Shown: positions 26,501 to 36,815 of the stretch, one piece after another
Layout of the letters: the number at the start of each line of letters is the position of its first letter
Position numbering within the stretch: the first letter of the stretch is position 1
Source: Rhodococcus opacus B4
Lineage (GTDB): Bacteria > Actinomycetota > Actinomycetes > Mycobacteriales > Mycobacteriaceae
NCBI RefSeq assembly: GCF_000010805.1
Contig: NC_012522.1
Location: forward strand, 1,054,001 to 1,118,000
DNA: 64,000 nt
Reading direction: 5' to 3'
Program-made: the position numbers and the translations under genes
Notes under the pieces: generated by a model
Told to the model about the DNA's origin: nothing
What the model saw: only the letters and a program-made list of their open reading frames with translations
Databases searched by the model: none

Positions 26501-26812
26501 CTACTTGATGCCGGTGACCTTGAGGACCGTCAGCTTCTGCCTGTGGCCCTGACGCTTGTGGTAGCCGGTCTTGTTCTTGAACTTGTGGATCCGGATCTTC
26601 GGGCCCTTGGTGTGCTCGACGACCTCACCCGTGACCGAGATCTTGGCCAGCTTGTCGGCGTCGGTCGTCAGATCGGATCCGTCGACGACGAGAACGGGAG
26701 CAAGCGAGACAGCAGTGCCGGGCTCACCCTCGATCTTCTCGACCTTGACGAGGTCACCAACAGCGACCTTGTACTGCTTTCCGCCGGTCTTGACGATCGC
26801 GTACGTTGCCAT
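26501..26812 (-). CDS. rplU: 50S ribosomal protein bL21
   Basis: A 103-residue bL21, a large-subunit assembly protein that contacts 23S rRNA. It begins [20 protein letters not shown] and ends with the conserved [21 protein letters not shown] segment. First gene of the rplU-rpmA pair. The 206-bp gap to rne should hold its promoter. The minus strand there has TTGTAC and TGTAAC around 26950-26990, but the match is too weak to call. Confidence 0.98.
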   Translation of the reverse strand: MATYAIVKTGGKQYKVAVGDLVKVEKIEGEPGTAVSLAPVLVVDGSDLTTDADKLAKISVTGEVVEHTKGPKIRIHKFKNKTGYHKRQGHRQKLTVLKVTGIK

Positions 26813-27018
26813 CGGAGGGCTACCCCTTGCTTCTTCGAACTTGCTCGCGCCACGGTGTGCGCGACTGGTCTGGTGTGACGGCTAGCTCGGTCGAGATCGC
26901 GCAGCCTTCACAGGTGAGGGCACAGCTGACCTTCATCGCCGAGTAGCGACTGGTCAAGGTTACAGGAAGGCAACCGTTCCGTACAAACCGGCGTCGATTG
27001 CCCTCCCGCGCTTCCTCG

Positions 27019-30000
27019 TCAGTGGTCGGCGTCGACCGGCGGGCCTGCGGGACGGGCCGCGGCCCGTCGACGCCGCGGCTTGCGCGGCGCTGCCTGCGGA
27101 TCTGCGCCGTCCGGCGAGGACGCCGCCGGTCCGTGCGCGGTCGAAGCCGACATGGCCGGCTCCGGTTCCGGCGCGTGCTCCGCGCCGGGCTCCGGCGTCG
27201 GAATCACGAACACGGTCCCGGCGCTCGGGGTTTCGGACACCGGCGCTGCCGCCGCCCTCGACACCCGCCGGCTCCTGCGCCGCGTCGGGGCCACCGGCTC
27301 CGGAGCGGGTTCGGGTTCCGGTGCGGGCTCTGGTGCGCGCTCCACGACGGGTTCCGGGGTCTCGGCGACCGAAGCCGCCTCGACCGGAGCCTCTTCGGCC
27401 GGTGCCGCCTCGACGACGGGCGCCTCGGCCACGGCTTCGACGGCTACCTCGACGACAGCCTCTTCGACGACAGCTACCTCGGCCTCGGGTGCCACGACGG
27501 CTTCCGCAGCCACCGCTGCGGGCGCCTCGGCCACGGCCTCCTCGATCCCGGGCAGGTCCTTGCCCGCGGCCGGAGTCTCGGCGGCGCGAGTCTCCTCCTC
27601 GTGATGGTGGTGTGCCATCGCGAGAGCGACCGGGTGAGCCCGCTTCACGGTGGCGTCCACCGCCGGGGTCTCCTCGTGCGCGGAACCCTGCGAGGTGTCC
27701 CCACCCGACGACTTGTCGCGTCCTCGCTTCTTGCGGGAGCCTCCGGAGTCGCCGCCGCGGGACGACCCGCGTGCACCGGCGTCCTCGGACGTCTTCACCT
27801 CGATCGGTTCGGCGTGGACGATGATGCCGCGGCCGTGGCAGTGCTCGCACGTGGTCGAGAACGCCTCGACCAGGCCGGTGCCCAGCTTCTTCCGGGTCAT
27901 CTGCACGAGCCCGAGCGACGTCACCTCGGACACCTGGTGACGCGTGCGGTCCCGGCCCAGCGCCTCCGTCAGACGTCGCAGCACCAGGTCGCGGTTCGAC
28001 TCGAGCACCATGTCGATGAAGTCGACGACGATCATGCCGCCGATGTCCCGCAGGCGCATCTGCCGGACGATCTCCTCGGCGGCTTCGAGGTTGTTCCGGG
28101 TCACGGTCTCCTCGAGGTTTCCGCCGGCACCGGTGAACTTGCCGGTGTTGACATCGACCACGGTCATGGCCTCGGTGCGGTCGATCACGAGCGTGCCGCC
28201 GGACGGCAGCCAGACCTTACGATCGAGCGCCTTCGCCAGCTGCTCGTCGATGCGGTGCGCTTCGAAGACGTCGACACCGTTGTCCGACGTGTGCTGCTTC
28301 AACCTCGGCATGAGATCGGGAGCGACGGACTGGATGTACGACTCGACCGTCGACCAGGCCTTCTCGCCCTCGATCACGAGCTTGGAGAAGTCCTCGTTGA
28401 ACAGATCGCGGATGACCTTCACGAGGAGGTCGGGCTCCTCGTAGAGGGCCTGCGGGTTGCCGGACTTACCGGACTCCGCCTTCGCGGCCTGCGCCTCGAT
28501 CCCGGCCCACTGCTCCTGCAGGCGCGTCACGTCGCGGGCGAGTTCCTCTTCGCTCACACCCTCCGACGCGGTCCGGATGATGACTCCGGCGTCCGAGGGC
28601 ACGATGTCGCGCAGGATGTCCTTGAGGCGTTTGCGTTCCGTGTCGGGCAGCTTGCGGCTGATTCCGGTGGACGTGCCGCCCGGCACGTAGACGAGGAAGC
28701 GGCCTGCGAGGCTGATCTGCGTGGTCAGCCGCGCACCCTTGTGCCCGACCGGGTCCTTGCTGACCTGGACCAGCACCTGGTCGCCGGGCTTGAGCGCCTG
28801 CTCGATCTTGCGGGAGTTGCCACCGAGCCCGGCGGCCTCCCAATTGACCTCGCCGGCGTACAGCACGCCGTTCCGGCCGCGGCCGATGTCGATGAACGCC
28901 GCTTCCATGCTGGGCAGCACGTTCTGGACGCGTCCGAGGTACACGTTGCCGACCATCGAGGCCGACGCCGACGTGGTCACGAAGTGTTCGACGAGGACAC
29001 CGTCCTCGAGCACGGCGACCTGCGTCGTCGCATGCGGCTGCCCGGAGACGACGCGGTCGCGCACGACCATGACGCGGTCGACGGCCTCGCGGCGCGCCAG
29101 GAACTCCGATTCCGTGAGGATCGGAGGCCTGCGGCGGCCGGCATCGCGGCCGTCGCGGCGGCGCTGACGCTTCGCCTCGAGCCGTGTCGAACCGGTGATG
29201 CCCTGGACCTCGTCCTTCGAGCGGCTCTTGTTGCGAGGCTCACGCTCATGCACGACGGTGTTCGGCGGATCGTCCTCGGACGTGGCGTCTCCCGACCCCT
29301 CGCCACCGGACTTGCGACGGCGGCGACGGCGGCGGCGACGGCTCGAACCGTCGGAGTCACCCTCACCGGTCTCTTCGTCCCCGGACTCCGCTTCCGCCTG
29401 CTCGGCGTCCGCGGGCTTCTCCTCGGACTCCTTCTTCGGCTCTTCGGGCTCCCGGCTCGGTGTCTCCGCACCCTTCTCTTCGCGGCCCTTGTCCTCGCGC
29501 GCGGACTCCTCGGCCTCGGCACCCTCGGTGTCGGTATCGGTGTCCTGCTCGTTCGGCTGCTCACCCCGTCCGCGGCCACGGCCACGGCGGCCGCGACGGC
29601 GACGGCGCGGCTGATCGCCGTCGACGTCGGACTCGTCCGATTCGGTGTCGGCGGTTCCGGTGTCCGCGGCCTTCGCGGGCTCGGCGACGTCCTCGCGCGA
29701 CTCGGCGACGGGCGGCTGCTCGGTGGTGGGTTCGGGCGTTCCGGCGTCCCGGCGACTGCGCCGGCGACGCGGCGGCGTCTCGACCGCCGCGAGGTCGGGC
29801 TGCAGGAAGAGCGGGACCTGGGAAACGGCGGGAGTCTCGGCGGGCTCCTCGGCAGCGGGCGACTCGGCCGGGAAGTCGGCGGTGGTGAACAGGTGCCCGA
29901 GGTCGGGTTCGGAAACCGCGGCCTCCTCGGCGACGGGTTCCGGGCTCTCCGCGGCAGGGGCTTCCTCGGCGGGGGCTTCCTCGGCGGCCTGGGGAGCCGC

Positions 30001-30351
30001 AACCGGCTCCGGAGCGACCTCGGCAACCGTCTCCGCGGCCGGGGCCGGCGCTTCCGGTGCAGCCTCGGCGGCCGACTCGGGAGGAGCGGTCTCCGCAGAC
30101 TCGGCAGGTGCGGTTTCCGCAGCGGTGAATCCGGCATACACCCGCTCGGCGATGTCGCGTTGCAGGCTCGACTGCGCGCTGCGCAGTTCCAAACCGAGGG
30201 CCGCGGCCTCGGCGATGACCTGCTTGCTCGTCACGCCGAGCAACTTCGCGAGGGCGTGAACGCGAATTTTCTCCGGAAGAGCGGGAACCGCGCTCCCGGC
30301 GGTGGCCGTATCGTTCGGCTCTGAATTTGTGGGCGGCGCTTGATCGGCCAC
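27019..30351 (-). CDS. rne: Ribonuclease E/G
   Basis: A 1110-residue RNase E that starts mRNA decay and rRNA processing by endonucleolytic cuts. The N-terminal 400 residues are acidic, alanine/proline/glutamate-rich and probably disordered, with RRRRGRRGRGRGRG-type arginine patches. An S1 domain begins near residue 480 (NVYLGRVQNVLPSMEAAFIDIG). The catalytic aspartates are in VVDVNTG (about 730) and VVDFIDM (about 775), and the zinc-link motif is CEHCHG (about 838). The C-terminal 250 residues are again low-complexity, with a His-rich MAHHHHEEE stretch. The catalytic core is in the centre, the usual actinobacterial layout. The GTG at 30351 has GGAG five bases upstream. Confidence 0.96.
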   Translation of the reverse strand: MADQAPPTNSEPNDTATAGSAVPALPEKIRVHALAKLLGVTSKQVIAEAAALGLELRSAQSSLQRDIAERVYAGFTAAETAPAESAETAPPESAAEAAPEAPAPAAETVAEVAPEPVAAPQAAEEAPAEEAPAAESPEPVAEEAAVSEPDLGHLFTTADFPAESPAAEEPAETPAVSQVPLFLQPDLAAVETPPRRRRSRRDAGTPEPTTEQPPVAESREDVAEPAKAADTGTADTESDESDVDGDQPRRRRRGRRGRGRGRGEQPNEQDTDTDTEGAEAEESAREDKGREEKGAETPSREPEEPKKESEEKPADAEQAEAESGDEETGEGDSDGSSRRRRRRRRRKSGGEGSGDATSEDDPPNTVVHEREPRNKSRSKDEVQGITGSTRLEAKRQRRRDGRDAGRRRPPILTESEFLARREAVDRVMVVRDRVVSGQPHATTQVAVLEDGVLVEHFVTTSASASMVGNVYLGRVQNVLPSMEAAFIDIGRGRNGVLYAGEVNWEAAGLGGNSRKIEQALKPGDQVLVQVSKDPVGHKGARLTTQISLAGRFLVYVPGGTSTGISRKLPDTERKRLKDILRDIVPSDAGVIIRTASEGVSEEELARDVTRLQEQWAGIEAQAAKAESGKSGNPQALYEEPDLLVKVIRDLFNEDFSKLVIEGEKAWSTVESYIQSVAPDLMPRLKQHTSDNGVDVFEAHRIDEQLAKALDRKVWLPSGGTLVIDRTEAMTVVDVNTGKFTGAGGNLEETVTRNNLEAAEEIVRQMRLRDIGGMIVVDFIDMVLESNRDLVLRRLTEALGRDRTRHQVSEVTSLGLVQMTRKKLGTGLVEAFSTTCEHCHGRGIIVHAEPIEVKTSEDAGARGSSRGGDSGGSRKKRGRDKSSGGDTSQGSAHEETPAVDATVKRAHPVALAMAHHHHEEETRAAETPAAGKDLPGIEEAVAEAPAAVAAEAVVAPEAEVAVVEEAVVEVAVEAVAEAPVVEAAPAEEAPVEAASVAETPEPVVERAPEPAPEPEPAPEPVAPTRRRSRRVSRAAAAPVSETPSAGTVFVIPTPEPGAEHAPEPEPAMSASTAHGPAASSPDGADPQAAPRKPRRRRAAARPAGPPVDADH

Positions 30352-30809
30352 GTAGTCTCCTCAGCCCCCGGGCGCGTCCACTCCCCTGTCTGGGAATGTC
30401 ACGCGGCCACGCGAGGGCGCAGTATGTGTACTCGCGCCCCAGATGTGAGCGCGAGATTGTCTGGTCTCGCTCCACACAGCGCGTGCAGTGTCCGTTTTCA
30501 CTGCACACCCATGTAGTGCCTTGCGGATGGCCGTGGTCCGCGGTGCGAGCGCCTGATCATCCAGCGTGCCGATACGCCCAGGTATTTCCTGTTGACGCAG
30601 GGGCAGCGATGAAGGGCATCGAGCCGTGGTGTCATCCGGTCGAAGCCACGTGGTGCACAAATTGCGGTCCGACCACCCTCAGTATCCCACACGTGTGCCG
30701 CGGTCCGTGCCAGCGGCGCACGTATCGTTCTGGAACATGTTCCGTTCGCGATGGCGCCGCCGGCCCGGAGGGCAGGTCGGGGGATTGAGGGGTGGGTGGA
30801 GAGGGTGGG
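30352..30809 (-). other. 458-bp gap: long leader of rne and 3' region of the ndk side
   Basis: No convincing gene. Upstream of rne on the minus strand a possible -10 box GATACT lies at 30680-30685, which would give an rne leader of roughly 320 bases. A perfect 12-bp palindrome GGAACATGTTCC is at 30732-30743 and ACACGTGT at about 30690-30697. A long leader would suit autoregulation of rne as known in E. coli, but that is inference. The 70 bp next to ndk are G-rich without a clear hairpin. Confidence 0.35.
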
Positions 30810-31229
30810 TCAGTTAGCGGCGAACTGGGGGAACCAGAGCGCGATCTCGCGCTCGGCGGACTCGACGGAGTCGGAGCCGTGGACGAGGTTCTCCTGGGCT
30901 TCGAGCCCGAAATCTCCGCGAATCGTCCCCGGAACAGCCTTTTCGACCGGGTCGGTGCCGCCGGCGAGCTGGCGGAACGCCGCGATCGCCCGGGGACCTT
31001 CCAGGACGGCCGCGACGAGCGGGCCGCCCGTGATGAACTCCAGCAGGCCGGGGTAGAACGGGCGGCCTTCGTGCTCGGCGTAGTGGGCGGCGGCGATGTC
31101 GCCGGGAGCGGTGCGCAGCTCGAGGGCGGAGATCGTCAGGCCCTTCCGCTCGATACGACCGAGAATTTCTCCTACATATCCGCGGGCAACGGCATCGGGC
31201 TTGATCAGTACAAGGGTGCGCTCAGTCAC
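30810..31229 (-). CDS. ndk: Nucleoside diphosphate kinase
   Basis: A 139-residue NDK that transfers the gamma phosphate from ATP to other nucleoside diphosphates through a phosphohistidine. The N-terminal [14 protein letters not shown] and the active-site ENLVHGSDS, with His117, are canonical. Length matches the hexameric actinobacterial enzymes. It starts at a GTG at 31229, 18 bp after the DUF4233 gene, in the folC-DUF4233-ndk order of Rv2447c-Rv2445c. Confidence 0.97.
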   Translation of the reverse strand: MTERTLVLIKPDAVARGYVGEILGRIERKGLTISALELRTAPGDIAAAHYAEHEGRPFYPGLLEFITGGPLVAAVLEGPRAIAAFRQLAGGTDPVEKAVPGTIRGDFGLEAQENLVHGSDSVESAEREIALWFPQFAAN

Positions 31230-31247
31230 GGCGCACAGCCTAAATGG

Positions 31248-31658
31248 TCAGCCGCGCTGCCCCGGCAGCAGGCCCCGCTCCATTCGCTGACGCACATTCC
31301 GGCGGAAGTACAGGAGGTAGCCCCACAGGATCGCGAAGACCACTCCGACCGAACCGATCGACACGTGGACGAAGAATCCGAGCAGCAGCCCCACCTGCAG
31401 CAACAGGTTGTACTTCATCGCCCACGGGCGGCCCTGCAGGCCGGCCCCGAGGATCATGAGCACCGCGAGCCCCACCAGGTACGTTCCCGACCACCAGGTG
31501 AGTCCGCCGCCGACCGTCGCGACCACCGGCAGGGCGAGAAGCACCACGATCGCTTCCAGGATCAGGGATCCCGCGACCACGCCGCGGAAGCCCTTCCACG
31601 GGTCCTTGGTCGGCGGGCCGAACTCCGGTTCCGAAGCACGGGGGTCCTGCTCGCTCAC
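31248..31658 (-). CDS. DUF4233 family membrane protein (Rv2446c type)
   Basis: A 136-residue protein with a polar proline-rich N-terminus and four hydrophobic segments (about residues 27-50, 52-72, 80-100 and 102-118), ending in a basic tail. It matches the DUF4233 family always found between folC and ndk in mycobacteria and relatives. Function is unknown. Its GTG at 31658 forms a GTGA overlap with the folC stop, so it should be translated together with folC. The fixed neighbourhood suggests a link to nucleotide or folate metabolism, which is only inference. Confidence 0.85.
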   Translation of the reverse strand: MSEQDPRASEPEFGPPTKDPWKGFRGVVAGSLILEAIVVLLALPVVATVGGGLTWWSGTYLVGLAVLMILGAGLQGRPWAMKYNLLLQVGLLLGFFVHVSIGSVGVVFAILWGYLLYFRRNVRQRMERGLLPGQRG

Positions 31659-33082
31659 GCTGGGTCCTTTCCGAAGAGGGTGCGGGCCGCACCGGCGGTC
31701 ACGACTGATCCGGTGACCACGACGCCCGCCCCCGATACTGCCTCACCGGGCTCGGCGACCTCCTCGGCAAGTCCGATGGCCGTTTCCAGGGCGTCCGCGA
31801 GGGTCGGCGCCACCACGACGCGTTCGTCGCCGAATTTGGCGACCGCGAGATTGGCGAGGTCCTCGACGTCCATGGCCCGCGCCGAACCGTTGTGCGTCAC
31901 CACGAGCTCGTCGAACACCGGTTCCAGCGCCGACAGGATGCCGTCGACGTCCTTGTCCCCCATCACGCTGACGACGCCGACGAGTTTGCGGAAGTCGAAT
32001 TCGGCGGTCAGCGCGGCGGCGAGCGCACGGGCCCCGTCCGGGTTGTGCGCGGCGTCGAGGAAGACGGTCGGGGCGTTGCGCACGCGTTCGAGCCGGCCGG
32101 GATTGACGACCGAGGCGAACCCCTCCCGGATCGCGTCCTGGTCGAGCTGGCGCTCCGGCCCGGCACCGAAGAACGCCTCGACGGCCGCGAGCGCGAGCGA
32201 CGCGTTACGCGCCTGATGCTCCCCGTGCAGGGGCAGGAAGATGTCGGTGTAGATCCCGCCGAGGCCCTGGAGTTCGAGCTGCTGGCCGCCGACGGCGATC
32301 TGCCGGGCGAGCACCGTGAATTCGGAGCCCTCCCGCGCGACCGCGGCATCCACCTCGACGGCACGGCGAAGCAGCACGTCCATCACTTCGGGCGTCTGTT
32401 CGGCGAGGATGGCGACCGTGTCGCGGGGCACGAGAGCGTCCTCGCGACCCTTCTTGATGATGCCGGCCTTCTCCTGCGCGATCCCGGCGAGGTCGTCGCC
32501 GAGATACTCCGCGTGATCGAGGCTGATCGGGGTGATCACCGCGATCTGCCCGTCGATGACATTGGTTGCGTCCCAACGCCCGCCGAGGCCCACCTCGACG
32601 ACGGCGACGTCGACGGGCGCCTCCGCGAACGCGGCGTACGCCATCGCGGTGAGCACCTCGAACTTGCTCATCGCCGGGCCGCCCGCGGCCTGCGACTGCT
32701 GGTCGATCATCTGCACGTACGGTTCGATCTCCCGGTACGTGTCGACGTAGCGGCGCGGCGACACCGGGCGTCCGTCGATGCTGATCCGCTCGGTGGCGAG
32801 CTGCAGGTGCGGGCTGGTGGTGCGGCCCGTGCGCCGGTGCAGCGCGGTGAGCAGCGCGTCGATCATCCGCGTCACCGACGTCTTGCCGTTGGTGCCGGTG
32901 ACGTGGATCGCCGGGTACCCGTGCTGGGGGGATCCGAGGATGTCCATCAGCGCCGCGATCCGGCTCAGCGACGGCTCGATCTTCGTCTCGGGCCACCGCC
33001 GGTCGAGTTCCGCCTCGACCAGCGTCAACTCCGCGAGGTCGACGGGGCTGACTTCCTCCGGCGTGAAGTCGGGCGAGCTCAC
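31655..33082 (-). CDS. folC: Bifunctional folylpolyglutamate / dihydrofolate synthase
   Basis: A 475-residue Mur-ligase-type FolC that adds glutamate to folates and may also make dihydrofolate from dihydropteroate. The P-loop is [13 protein letters not shown] near residue 62. [15 protein letters not shown] follows, [15 protein letters not shown] near 160 holds metal ligands, and [12 protein letters not shown] near 355 is the C-terminal signature. The GTG at 33082 overlaps the valS stop (GTGA), and the folC stop in turn overlaps the DUF4233 start, so valS-folC-DUF4233 is a tightly coupled unit. Confidence 0.95.
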   Translation of the reverse strand: MSSPDFTPEEVSPVDLAELTLVEAELDRRWPETKIEPSLSRIAALMDILGSPQHGYPAIHVTGTNGKTSVTRMIDALLTALHRRTGRTTSPHLQLATERISIDGRPVSPRRYVDTYREIEPYVQMIDQQSQAAGGPAMSKFEVLTAMAYAAFAEAPVDVAVVEVGLGGRWDATNVIDGQIAVITPISLDHAEYLGDDLAGIAQEKAGIIKKGREDALVPRDTVAILAEQTPEVMDVLLRRAVEVDAAVAREGSEFTVLARQIAVGGQQLELQGLGGIYTDIFLPLHGEHQARNASLALAAVEAFFGAGPERQLDQDAIREGFASVVNPGRLERVRNAPTVFLDAAHNPDGARALAAALTAEFDFRKLVGVVSVMGDKDVDGILSALEPVFDELVVTHNGSARAMDVEDLANLAVAKFGDERVVVAPTLADALETAIGLAEEVAEPGEAVSGAGVVVTGSVVTAGAARTLFGKDPA

Positions 33083-35754
33083 GCGCCTTCCAGCTCCTTC
33101 AGTCGCTTGGTGATGCGTTCGATTTCTTCTGTCGCAATCTGCTGACGCGTCCGGATCTTGTCCTTGACGGCGTCGGGAGCCTTCGCGAGGAACGCCTCGT
33201 TGGAGAGTTTCGCGGTGGTCCCGGCGAGTTCCTTCTGCGCGGCCGCGAGGTCCTTCTCCAGCCGTGCCTTCTCGGCGCCGAGGTCGACGTTGCCGGACGT
33301 GTCGAGGTCGACGGTGACGGTCGCCTTGCTCAGGCGGACCTCCACCGACGCCGACGCGGCGAACCCGTCCTCCGGGTCCGTCAGCCGGGCCAGCGACGTG
33401 ACCGCGGCGAGCTGCGTGTCCAGATCGGCCTCGGTGATCCCGCTGATCCGTGCGGGCACCCGCTGCGACGGCTTGAGACCCTGGTCGCTGCGGAACCGGC
33501 GCACCTCGGTCACCAGCCGCTGCATGTCCTCGACACGCTGCGCCGCAACCACATCCGCGGCGACCTCTCCCGCCTGCGGCCACTGCGCCACGACGACGGA
33601 CTCGCCGCCGGTGAGCGCCTTCCACAGGGTTTCCGTGACGAACGGGATGACCGGGTGGAGCAGTCGCAGCAGCGCATCGAGGACGTTGCCGAGCACTGCC
33701 CTCGTGTTCGCCGCGACGGTGTCGTTCTCGGCGAACTGCACCTTGGCCAGTTCCAGGTACCAGTCGCAGACCTCGTCCCACGCGAAGTGGAACAGCGCCT
33801 CGCAGGCCTTGCTGAACTCGTACCGGTCGAAGGCGGTGTCGACATCGCCGCGCACCTGGTCGAGACGGTCGAGGATCCACCGGTCCGCGTCGGTCAGTTC
33901 GCCGCGTCCGGGCAGCGGCGCCGGCGCGGCGCCGTTCATGAGGGCGAACTTGGTCGCGTTGAACAGCTTGGTCGCGAAGTTCCGGGACGACTGCGCGTGA
34001 TCCTCGCCGACGGACAGGTCGCTGCCGGGGTTGGCGCCGCGGGCCAGCGTGAAGCGGAGAGCGTCGGCGCCGAAACGGTCGACCCAGTCGAGGGGGTCGA
34101 TGCCGTTGCCCCGCGACTTCGACATCTTCTTGCCGAACTGGTCGCGAACGAGGCCGTGCAGGAACACGTCGTCGAACGGCATCTGCGGTCCGGACTTGCC
34201 GCCGGAGATGGCGTCGTCCTCCGACACGTACGTGCCGAACATCATCATCCGCGCCACCCAGAAGAACAGGATGTCGTAGCCCGTGACGAGAACGCTTGTG
34301 GGATAGAACTTCTCCAGCTCCGGCGTCTTCTCCGGCCAGCCCATGGTCGAGAACGGCCACAGCCCGGAGGAGAACCAGGTGTCGAGGACGTCCGGGTCCT
34401 GCACCCAGCCCTCGGGCGCGGTCTCGTCCGGTCCGAAGCACGCGACCTCGCCGTCGGGGCCGTACCAGATCGGGATCCGGTGACCCCACCACAGCTGACG
34501 CGAGATGCACCAGTCGTGCATGTCGTCGACCCACGCGAACCATCGCGGTTCCTGACTTGCCGGGTGAATGACGGTGTCACCGTTGCGGACCGCGTCACCC
34601 GCCGCCTTGGCCAGGGACTCGACCTTCACCCACCACTGCAGCGACAGGCGAGGCTCGATGGACTCCCCGGTGCGCTCGGAATGCCCGACGCTGTGCAGGT
34701 AGGGCCGCTTCTCGGCGACCACGCGTCCCTGCTCGGCGAGCGCTTCCCGCACCTTGACCCGCGCCTCGAAGCGGTCGAGACCGTCGAATTGCGTTCCCGT
34801 GTCGGCGATCTTGCCGGTCTTGTCCATGATGGTGGGCATCGGCAGGTTGTGCCGCAGGCCCATCTCGAAGTCGTTGGGGTCGTGCGCCGGCGTGATCTTG
34901 ACGGCGCCGGTGCCGAATTCGGGGTCGACGTACTCGTCCGCGATGATCGGGATGTCGCGCCCGGTGAAGGGGTGTTCGAGCGTCGTCCCGATCAGGTGCC
35001 TGTACCGCTCGTCGTCGGGATGGACGGCGACGGCGGTGTCGCCGAGCATCGTCTCGACACGGGTGGTGGCGACCACGACGTGCGGTTCGTCGTCGTTCAG
35101 GGAGCCGTACCGCAGGGAGACCAGCTCGCCCTCGACGTCCTCGAACTTCACCTCGATGTCGGAGATCGCGGTCTGCAGCACGGGCGACCAGTTGACGAGT
35201 CGCTCGGCCCGGTAGATCAGACCGTCGTCGTACATGCGCTTGAAGATGGTCTGGACGGCGCGGGAGAGCCCGTCGTCCATGGTGAAGCGGTCGCGGCTCC
35301 AGTCGACGCTGTCACCGATGCGGCGCATCTGGCCGCCGATGGTGCCACCGGACTCGCGCTTCCAGTCCCACACCTTGTCGATGAACAGCTCGCGGCCGAA
35401 GTCTTCCTTCGTCTTGCCGTCGACGGCGAGCTGCTTCTCGACCACGGTCTGCGTCGCGATGCCGGCATGGTCCATGCCCGGCAGCCACAGCACCTCGTAG
35501 CCCTGCATCCGCTTGCGGCGGCTCAGTGCGTCCATCAACGTGTGGTCGAGAGCGTGACCCATGTGCAGGCTGCCGGTCACGTTCGGCGGCGGCAGGACGA
35601 TGGAGTACCCCGGCTTGTCACTGTGGGGGTCCGCGCGGAAGTAACCGGCGTCTACCCAGCCCTGATACAGATCGTCCTCGACGGAACTGGGGTCCCAGCT
35701 CTTCGGGAGGGCATCGGCACGGTTCTGGGGATTTTCTGGAGCTGCACTGGTCAC
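33079..35754 (-). CDS. valS: Valyl-tRNA synthetase
   Basis: An 891-residue class I aminoacyl-tRNA synthetase charging tRNA-Val. The HIGH-type motif is [15 protein letters not shown] near residue 60 and KMSKSRGN is near 545. An editing domain lies between them, with an anticodon-binding helical domain after about 600 and a C-terminal coiled coil ([14 protein letters not shown]). It starts at a GTG at 35754. First gene of the valS-folC-DUF4233-ndk series. No T-box leader is visible upstream. Confidence 0.97.
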   Translation of the reverse strand: MTSAAPENPQNRADALPKSWDPSSVEDDLYQGWVDAGYFRADPHSDKPGYSIVLPPPNVTGSLHMGHALDHTLMDALSRRKRMQGYEVLWLPGMDHAGIATQTVVEKQLAVDGKTKEDFGRELFIDKVWDWKRESGGTIGGQMRRIGDSVDWSRDRFTMDDGLSRAVQTIFKRMYDDGLIYRAERLVNWSPVLQTAISDIEVKFEDVEGELVSLRYGSLNDDEPHVVVATTRVETMLGDTAVAVHPDDERYRHLIGTTLEHPFTGRDIPIIADEYVDPEFGTGAVKITPAHDPNDFEMGLRHNLPMPTIMDKTGKIADTGTQFDGLDRFEARVKVREALAEQGRVVAEKRPYLHSVGHSERTGESIEPRLSLQWWVKVESLAKAAGDAVRNGDTVIHPASQEPRWFAWVDDMHDWCISRQLWWGHRIPIWYGPDGEVACFGPDETAPEGWVQDPDVLDTWFSSGLWPFSTMGWPEKTPELEKFYPTSVLVTGYDILFFWVARMMMFGTYVSEDDAISGGKSGPQMPFDDVFLHGLVRDQFGKKMSKSRGNGIDPLDWVDRFGADALRFTLARGANPGSDLSVGEDHAQSSRNFATKLFNATKFALMNGAAPAPLPGRGELTDADRWILDRLDQVRGDVDTAFDRYEFSKACEALFHFAWDEVCDWYLELAKVQFAENDTVAANTRAVLGNVLDALLRLLHPVIPFVTETLWKALTGGESVVVAQWPQAGEVAADVVAAQRVEDMQRLVTEVRRFRSDQGLKPSQRVPARISGITEADLDTQLAAVTSLARLTDPEDGFAASASVEVRLSKATVTVDLDTSGNVDLGAEKARLEKDLAAAQKELAGTTAKLSNEAFLAKAPDAVKDKIRTRQQIATEEIERITKRLKELEGA

Positions 35755-35810
35755 CCGTCGAGTCTAATGAACGCACCGGCGACCCACGACGGGGCTACCG
35801 TGCGGCCCCG

Positions 35811-35963
35811 CTACTGGTCGCTGAACAGCGCGCGGTGCACCTCGGTGGCGGTGCGGTGCTCCGGGTCGACGGGACGCAGCGCCTCGCCGGCGTCCTCTCC
35901 GCTTGCCTGGGATCCTGCGGTGCTGTGCAGCTCGGAGAAGAGCTGCACGTGGTGGTCGTTCAA
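35811..35963 (-). CDS. Putative small protein with TTG start
   Basis: A 50-residue hydrophilic reading frame beginning NDHHVQLFSELHSTAG after the initiator and ending HRALFSDQ. The TTG at 35963 has GGAGGA five bases upstream (about 35969-35974), one of the best ribosome sites in the window. The longer reading frame upstream of the TTG is arginine-rich and looks non-coding. It lies 56 bp upstream of valS on the same strand. I do not recognise a family. The rest of the 440-bp gap between valS and the SRPBCC gene holds only a hairpin. Confidence 0.5.
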   Translation of the reverse strand: MNDHHVQLFSELHSTAGSQASGEDAGEALRPVDPEHRTATEVHRALFSDQ

Positions 35964-36140
35964 GGGATTCCTCCGGTTCGTCTGCCGCATCCGATGCGGC
36001 AACCACTCGAGAATGTCGAGTATGCATCGAAACCCCCGCCGATCGGCGGCGACACGACGACCGGCGCGCCGGTGGTAACGAAATGCCGTGACCCGACGAC
36101 TATCCGGGCGTGCCTGCCGGAACCGGCGGCGCACCGACCC

Positions 36141-36169
36141 GCTGACCGCAACCCCCGACTGCGGTCAGC
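36141..36169 (-). terminator. Hairpin downstream of the SRPBCC gene
   Basis: A perfect 10-bp stem, GCTGACCGCA (36141-36150) with TGCGGTCAGC (36160-36169), and a nine-base loop. It lies 25 bp past the stop of the SRPBCC gene. There is no U-run after it, so termination may be weak or factor-assisted. Confidence 0.5.
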
Positions 36170-36194
36170 GAGGTCGACACATCTGCCGCCGAGA

Positions 36195-36656
36195 TTATTC
36201 GCCCCGGCCGCCTTCGGCGTCCCGCTTGGCGAACGCGAGTTGCATCTCCCAGCCTTCGATATTGCCCTCGAGTGCGGAGGCGCGACGCTCGGCGCTCGGG
36301 TACATGGCGGCGAATCCCGACTCGACGACGCGCAGGAGGGTGCCGCCGTCCCGCTCGGACAGGAAGAACTCGACCAGAGTGGACGTGCCCTCCACGAGGG
36401 GCCGCGCGGGATCGTCTCCGCCACGGAACGAGACGTGGTGGGGTGCGTCGGACTTCACCGGAAGAATCGGAAAGCGCCCGTACGGGGGGAACTCCACGAC
36501 GAAGACGTCACCCTCGCGCGTGGTGGTGGTCTTGCCGGGATCTCCGTCGCCGATGAACCAGCCGGGTTCACTCACCAGCCGGAACACCCGCTCGATGGGG
36601 GCGTCGATGTGGATCTCGCGCTCGATCCTGTCCTGGGACGCTTCCGGAACGCTCAT
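36195..36656 (-). CDS. SRPBCC / AHSA1-like domain protein
   Basis: A 153-residue START-like (SRPBCC) protein. The first strand is IEREIHIDAPIERVFRLVSEPGWFIG, which contains the usual apER-V-f-v--P-W pattern, and a long C-terminal helix (SALEGNIEGWEMQLAFAK) closes the hydrophobic pocket. The family binds hydrophobic ligands or acts as a stress co-chaperone. The ATG at 36656 has GAGG six bases upstream; an ATG six bases earlier is possible. Such proteins are often encoded with ArsR regulators, but none is present here. The upstream gap has a TGCGC/GCGCA inverted repeat near 36702-36717. Confidence 0.85.
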   Translation of the reverse strand: MSVPEASQDRIEREIHIDAPIERVFRLVSEPGWFIGDGDPGKTTTTREGDVFVVEFPPYGRFPILPVKSDAPHHVSFRGGDDPARPLVEGTSTLVEFFLSERDGGTLLRVVESGFAAMYPSAERRASALEGNIEGWEMQLAFAKRDAEGGRGE

Positions 36657-36764
36657 GATCATCCTCACCTCTCGACAATGTGCTACCCCACGGTTGCATA
36701 TCTGCGCTTGCTTGCGCAACCCTCAGGTTGCACTCGATCGAAAGGTGGAGCGGAAAACGCATCC

Positions 36765-36805
36765 GGGTGCCCACCCCGACGCCGGACGGCGTGGGGCGGG
36801 CACCC
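36765..36805 (-). terminator. Terminator downstream of mihF
   Basis: GGGTGCCC (36765-36772) pairs with GGGCACCC (36798-36805), and the inner CCCC and ACGCC segments pair with GGCGT and GGGG around a four-base loop. On the minus strand it is followed by a GCGTTTTCC stretch. It begins about ten bases after the mihF stop codon. Confidence 0.75.
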
Positions 36806-36815
36806 GGGAAACGTG

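Noticed and set aside
26998..30324. 1108-residue plus-strand open frame
   Set aside because: Exact antisense shadow of rne caused by high GC; no domains, and rne has clear catalytic motifs.
30732..30743. GGAACATGTTCC palindrome as a LexA (SOS) box
   Set aside because: Mycobacterial-type LexA sites need GAAC-N4-GTTC; here the half-sites are two bases apart and neither neighbour is an SOS gene.
36690..36735. ArsR-type operator upstream of the SRPBCC gene
   Set aside because: A TGCGC/GCGCA repeat exists, but no ArsR gene is adjacent and the match to known sites is poor.
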